A stretch of 9,469 bases of DNA from Candidatus Aminicenantota bacterium (lineage in GTDB: Bacteria; Acidobacteriota; Aminicenantia; S016-38), in contig JAGHBF010000066.1 in the NCBI GenBank assembly GCA_021161165.1, positions 1-9,469 on the forward strand. Direction: 5' to 3'. The translations under genes were made by a program, and so were the position numbers. Positions 7,112 to 9,469 of the stretch are shown here, piece by piece. Every line of letters starts with the position of its first letter. Positions within the stretch are counted from its first letter, which is position 1. Below the pieces are notes generated by a model. The model made no database searches, was not told the DNA's origin, and saw only the letters and a program-made list of their open reading frames with translations.

Positions 7112-8312
7112 ATCTCAACGCCTCCACTGCTGTAATTTTCCGTGCCCTTCTCATGGGGAAAAACACGGAAAGAATCACAATAATGAAAATCATTAAAACC
7201 ATTGATAAAACATCCCCTATCTTCACATAGGGATAAATAACAGAGCCTGAACCCCATATTTCAAGACTTCTGCTGAATATAGATAGATCGATCCCCCTGT
7301 GTCTAAAATACAGGTAAAAAATCAGGTTTAGCACCCCTCCTGCCCCTATTGAAACAAGAAATAACAGAAAAGATTCTAAAAAAACGAGTTTCGAAATTTT
7401 CCCTGGAGAAAGACCTATAGCTCTAAGCACCCCTATTTCCCTCATTCTTTCATAAAGAGACATAAAGAAGACTTCAGCTATTCCGAACGCTGCAGCAATC
7501 AAAATAACAAAACCAAAGGCAAGCATCATTTCTGAAAAAACTTCCATTTCGAATTTAAGTAAAGGATAAATTTCGTCCCAGCTGAGAACTTCGTATTGAG
7601 CCCCAAGGGATTTTCTAAGGTTATTCTTCACTTCTTGAATATACTTGCTATCCGAGAGTTTTATTACAATTTCATTGGCACCATTATCATAACCAGCTAT
7701 CGTTCTGGCTGCTGAATAAGAAATAAGTACTACATATTTATTTATTTCAAGAGAAGGTGTTTCAAAAATTCCGCACACCCTAAATCCATAAGAAGAAAGA
7801 TTACCTGTTATATCGCTCGAAGTAATAACAACTTTATCTCCAACATCTACCTTTAAAAGCTCTGCAAGGTTTTTGCCTATAAAAATATCTCCTTCTTTTT
7901 CAGGAAACTTCCCTTTCACAATGTATTGGGAAAAACTTGTAATTTTTTTCTCTTTCTCAAGGACGCCACCGATAGCCTGAATTGGCCTTGTCTCCTCCGG
8001 GGAATTGATAATGCCACTCAAATTTACCCTTTTTGTAGCAACCAGCACATGAACATCCTTAATCTGCGCAAGAATTCTATCCGGGTCCCTTATTACTTTT
8101 TTAACATCCGGGTCTTCTAAATATCCCTTTACATGAATCTGAACATGGCCTGTTCCTGTGTTTATAATGTTTTCTATTACCTGCTTTACCGCTCCCTCCA
8201 TCATGCTGTAGAAAAAGAAAAGAGCGAAAAAGCCAATAGTAATGGATACCACAAGGATAATACTCCTTGTTTTAGATCTCCATAGGTTTCTCCATGCCAG
8301 TTTGATGGTCAT
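7104..8312 (-). CDS. ABC transporter permease, FtsX/MacB fold (first of pair)
   Basis: 402-residue inner-membrane permease. LAWRNLWRSKTRS (5-17) precedes TM1 (about 18-36), then the periplasmic domain opens with NTGTGHVQIHVKGY (51-64), typical of this family, and three C-terminal helices follow (about 260-283, 308-332, 366-386). The coupling segment YERMREIGVLRAIGLSPGK and a classic terminal PMRRARKITAVEALRYV are present. The start is taken as the ATG at 8310-8312: AAGGAG (8321-8326) sits 8 nt upstream, the ATG overlaps the previous stop as ATGA, and the N-terminus then matches the sister permease (MYKVAWRNLW against MTIKLAWRNLW). A longer start at 8331-8333 would add seven residues (MSQGDEK) but has no suitable ribosome binding site. 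Likely partner of the following permease and the LolD-like ATPase. Confidence 0.93.
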   Translation of the reverse strand: MTIKLAWRNLWRSKTRSIILVVSITIGFFALFFFYSMMEGAVKQVIENIINTGTGHVQIHVKGYLEDPDVKKVIRDPDRILAQIKDVHVLVATKRVNLSGIINSPEETRPIQAIGGVLEKEKKITSFSQYIVKGKFPEKEGDIFIGKNLAELLKVDVGDKVVITSSDITGNLSSYGFRVCGIFETPSLEINKYVVLISYSAARTIAGYDNGANEIVIKLSDSKYIQEVKNNLRKSLGAQYEVLSWDEIYPLLKFEMEVFSEMMLAFGFVILIAAAFGIAEVFFMSLYERMREIGVLRAIGLSPGKISKLVFLESFLLFLVSIGAGGVLNLIFYLYFRHRGIDLSIFSRSLEIWGSGSVIYPYVKIGDVLSMVLMIFIIVILSVFFPMRRARKITAVEALRYV

Positions 8313-9046
8313 CTTTTCATCTCCTTGAGACATTTAAGGGTAAAGATCCTGTCAGGGATTGAAACATCAAATTTTATTTTATGGACTATTATCTCTGTCT
8401 TCTCTCCGGGCTTTTTTTCCGGATAAAGAACCCAGTGGAATGGGAAATACCTCTTTCCTACCCTTCTCACATCCATATATTCTATCCTTCTTATCCTGTT
8501 GCCCTTTTCATCAAAATAAGAGGAAACCTCCGGAATAAATGTTTTTTTTGAAACTTTAATCTCCACTCTCCCCCAAACAACAGCAGCCTGTGGTTTGGGA
8601 TAAAGCACAAGATAATAAAACTCCCTGTCCTGGGACTTCAGTTCAGGATTATAATCATCCACAATGGAATATTCCTTTACCAAATCATCATTTGTGAAAT
8701 GAGAACCCATCCAGCTTGCCCCCATCATAGATGAGGGTATTTTAATTACTCTTTCTATGGAAGGAATATAATTCCAGACGTTTTTTCCTATTTTTAAAGT
8801 GGCAACTCCCCTCTCCTTTGCCGGAGAGGTAATAACAACGAGAGCTTTTTCCTTCCCTTTCTCCCAGAACTTCATTTTCAATGTTCTCGACCATTCCTTT
8901 TTTACAACTCTCATCTCCATTTCTCCCACGGAAGAACGGCCTCTCATGGAATCTTCCACTTTTTTTACTATCTCCCTTGCTGTCATACCATATATGTCCG
9001 CCATTAAAAAAAGCAAAGCTATGAGGCCACCCACATTTTTTTTCAT
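8309..9046 (-). CDS. Outer-membrane lipoprotein-sorting protein, LolA-like family
   Basis: 245-residue exported protein. The signal peptide (MKKNVGGLIALLFLMADIYG, cleavage likely near 20) has no lipobox Cys, so the mature protein should be soluble in the periplasm. The body matches the LolA-like family (Pfam 'LolA_like' PF17131 type) annotated as outer membrane lipoprotein-sorting protein: ITSPAKERG (72-80), YIPSIERVIKIP (93-104), and the hallmark SSMMGASWMGSHFTNDDL (105-122), ending IPDRIFTLKCL. LolA-fold proteins are open half-barrels that shield acyl chains, so a carrier passing a lipidic cargo from the permease pair to the outer membrane is the natural reading. The ATG overlaps the TetR stop (ATGA), with AGAGGT 5 nt upstream. 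Family confidence is high; the actual cargo is unknown. A run of eight A at codons 2-4 is a possible slippage site. Confidence 0.9.
   Translation of the reverse strand: MKKNVGGLIALLFLMADIYGMTAREIVKKVEDSMRGRSSVGEMEMRVVKKEWSRTLKMKFWEKGKEKALVVITSPAKERGVATLKIGKNVWNYIPSIERVIKIPSSMMGASWMGSHFTNDDLVKEYSIVDDYNPELKSQDREFYYLVLYPKPQAAVVWGRVEIKVSKKTFIPEVSSYFDEKGNRIRRIEYMDVRRVGKRYFPFHWVLYPEKKPGEKTEIIVHKIKFDVSIPDRIFTLKCLKEMKR
8321..8326 (-). promoter_or_regulatory. Shine-Dalgarno deciding the first permease's start
   Basis: AAGGAG on the minus strand, 8 nt before the ATG at 8310-8312 and downstream of the alternative ATG at 8331-8333. It could serve only the inner start, so the shorter protein is favoured. 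Confidence 0.8.
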
Positions 9047-9469
9047 TTTGCACCTCTCAGTCTCAGAATATTTAAAAAAACCTTTTTATAATCACTTTCT
9101 ATTTCCTTCTCATGTCCATCCAGAAGTCCCACACATCTCTGTAAAAATAGACAGTCCATGGTCGCTATCATAAACGTAGCTATAGAAAAAGGTAATATAT
9201 AAGGAGAAAAGAGCCCGCGTTTCTGTCCCTCTTTTATGGCATCTTCTATTTTTTTCCTCCACGAAGAATAAACTTCTTTCAACCACTCTATACCCTGTTC
9301 GTCTCTTGCAAGCTCTGCCCAGATGTCAAACACCACCTTCAACTCAATAGACTGGGCCCATATAAACATGAAATTCAACTCTATAAATTTTTCCAGCCAT
9401 TTTTCTGGGTTATCAATGGACGAAAGAGATTCGCTTATACTGGAGAGATATTCATTATAATAAAAGTTC
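9043..9469 (-). CDS. TetR-family transcriptional regulator, C-terminal part (5' end off window)
   Basis: The reading frame is open to the right edge, giving 141 C-terminal residues. It begins NFYYNEYLSSISESL and contains FDIWAELARDEQGIEWLKEVYSSWRKKI, with the W/L-x-E-x-A-R-D...V-Y-x-x-W-R pattern followed by a G-x-x-R-G-x-F turn (GQKRGLFSP). That is the ligand-binding/dimerisation domain typical of BetI/TetR-type regulators. The DNA-binding helix-turn-helix would lie beyond the window, so the family call rests on the C-terminal pattern and context. Its TGA overlaps the start of the LolA-like gene (9043-9046), placing the regulator in the operon it likely controls. Its operator would be upstream, outside the window. 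The apparent TTG start at 9378 is only an effect of truncation. Confidence 0.8.
   Translation of the reverse strand, partial: NFYYNEYLSSISESLSSIDNPEKWLEKFIELNFMFIWAQSIELKVVFDIWAELARDEQGIEWLKEVYSSWRKKIEDAIKEGQKRGLFSPYILPFSIATFMIATMDCLFLQRCVGLLDGHEKEIESDYKKVFLNILRLRGAK

Noticed and set aside
8309..9046. LolA-like protein as a lipoprotein
   Set aside because: There is no cysteine near the end of the signal peptide, so no lipobox.
8742..9053. 103-codon minus-strand frame overlapping the start of the LolA-like gene
   Set aside because: It is an out-of-frame reading of the same strand; the LolA-like frame has a signal peptide and family motifs, and this one has neither.
8799..9173. 124-codon plus-strand frame across the LolA-like/TetR junction
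   Set aside because: Antisense to two recognised genes and low-complexity Phe/Ser composition; treated as a shadow.
1..9469. Mobile elements, CRISPR, tRNA/rRNA or defence genes
   Set aside because: No transposase, terminal repeats, regularly spaced repeats, structured RNA genes or toxin-antitoxin motifs were seen in either strand.

Overview
The window is densely coding, A+T-rich (roughly 40% G+C by eye) bacterial DNA. It comes from a diderm (Gram-negative-type) organism: it carries two predicted outer-membrane beta-barrel proteins, a LolA-like periplasmic protein, a LolCDE-type ABC transporter and a TatA subunit. The phylum cannot be named from the sequence. The Lys/Glu/Ile-rich proteins and very tight gene packing would suit a thermophile or an uncultured lineage, but that is a weak inference. 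No RNA genes, mobile elements, CRISPR arrays or long gene-free stretches were seen.

Region A (1-3640, minus strand) reads from a promoter near 3635-3663. In order it encodes a 422-residue single-pass membrane protein with two coiled coils and a LysM-like segment, a 52-residue TatA-type Tat translocase subunit, a ROK-family sugar kinase, and the GTPase LepA/EF4, whose C-terminus runs off the left edge. The junctions overlap by 4, 4 and 19 bp, so this is almost certainly one translationally coupled operon of envelope, export, sugar and translation functions.

Region B (3603-4237) is a 164-bp divergent intergenic region followed by a small plus-strand outer-membrane beta-barrel gene. That gene starts at a GTG that sits where transcription itself is predicted to begin, so the message may be leaderless. 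The intergenic region also holds a perfect 16-bp palindrome with A6/T6 arms. The barrel gene converges on region C with only 30 bp between the two stops and no clear terminator.

Region C (4238-9469, minus strand) is a compact six-gene operon: the C-terminal part of a TetR-family regulator, a secreted LolA-like protein (outer-membrane lipoprotein-sorting family), two FtsX/MacB-type permeases, a LolD/MacB-type ATPase, and a beta-barrel outer-membrane protein with a DUF1302-like GR-x-R-x-x-WG...NP motif. All junctions are overlapping or within 8 bp. Together the genes supply a cytoplasmic energiser, an inner-membrane heterodimer, a periplasmic carrier and an outer-membrane barrel under one regulator. 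This looks like a complete trans-envelope transport route for a lipid, lipoprotein or other hydrophobic cargo. It resembles in logic both LolCDE-LolA and the RND/MMPL-DUF1329-DUF1302 clusters of Proteobacteria. The cargo is unknown.
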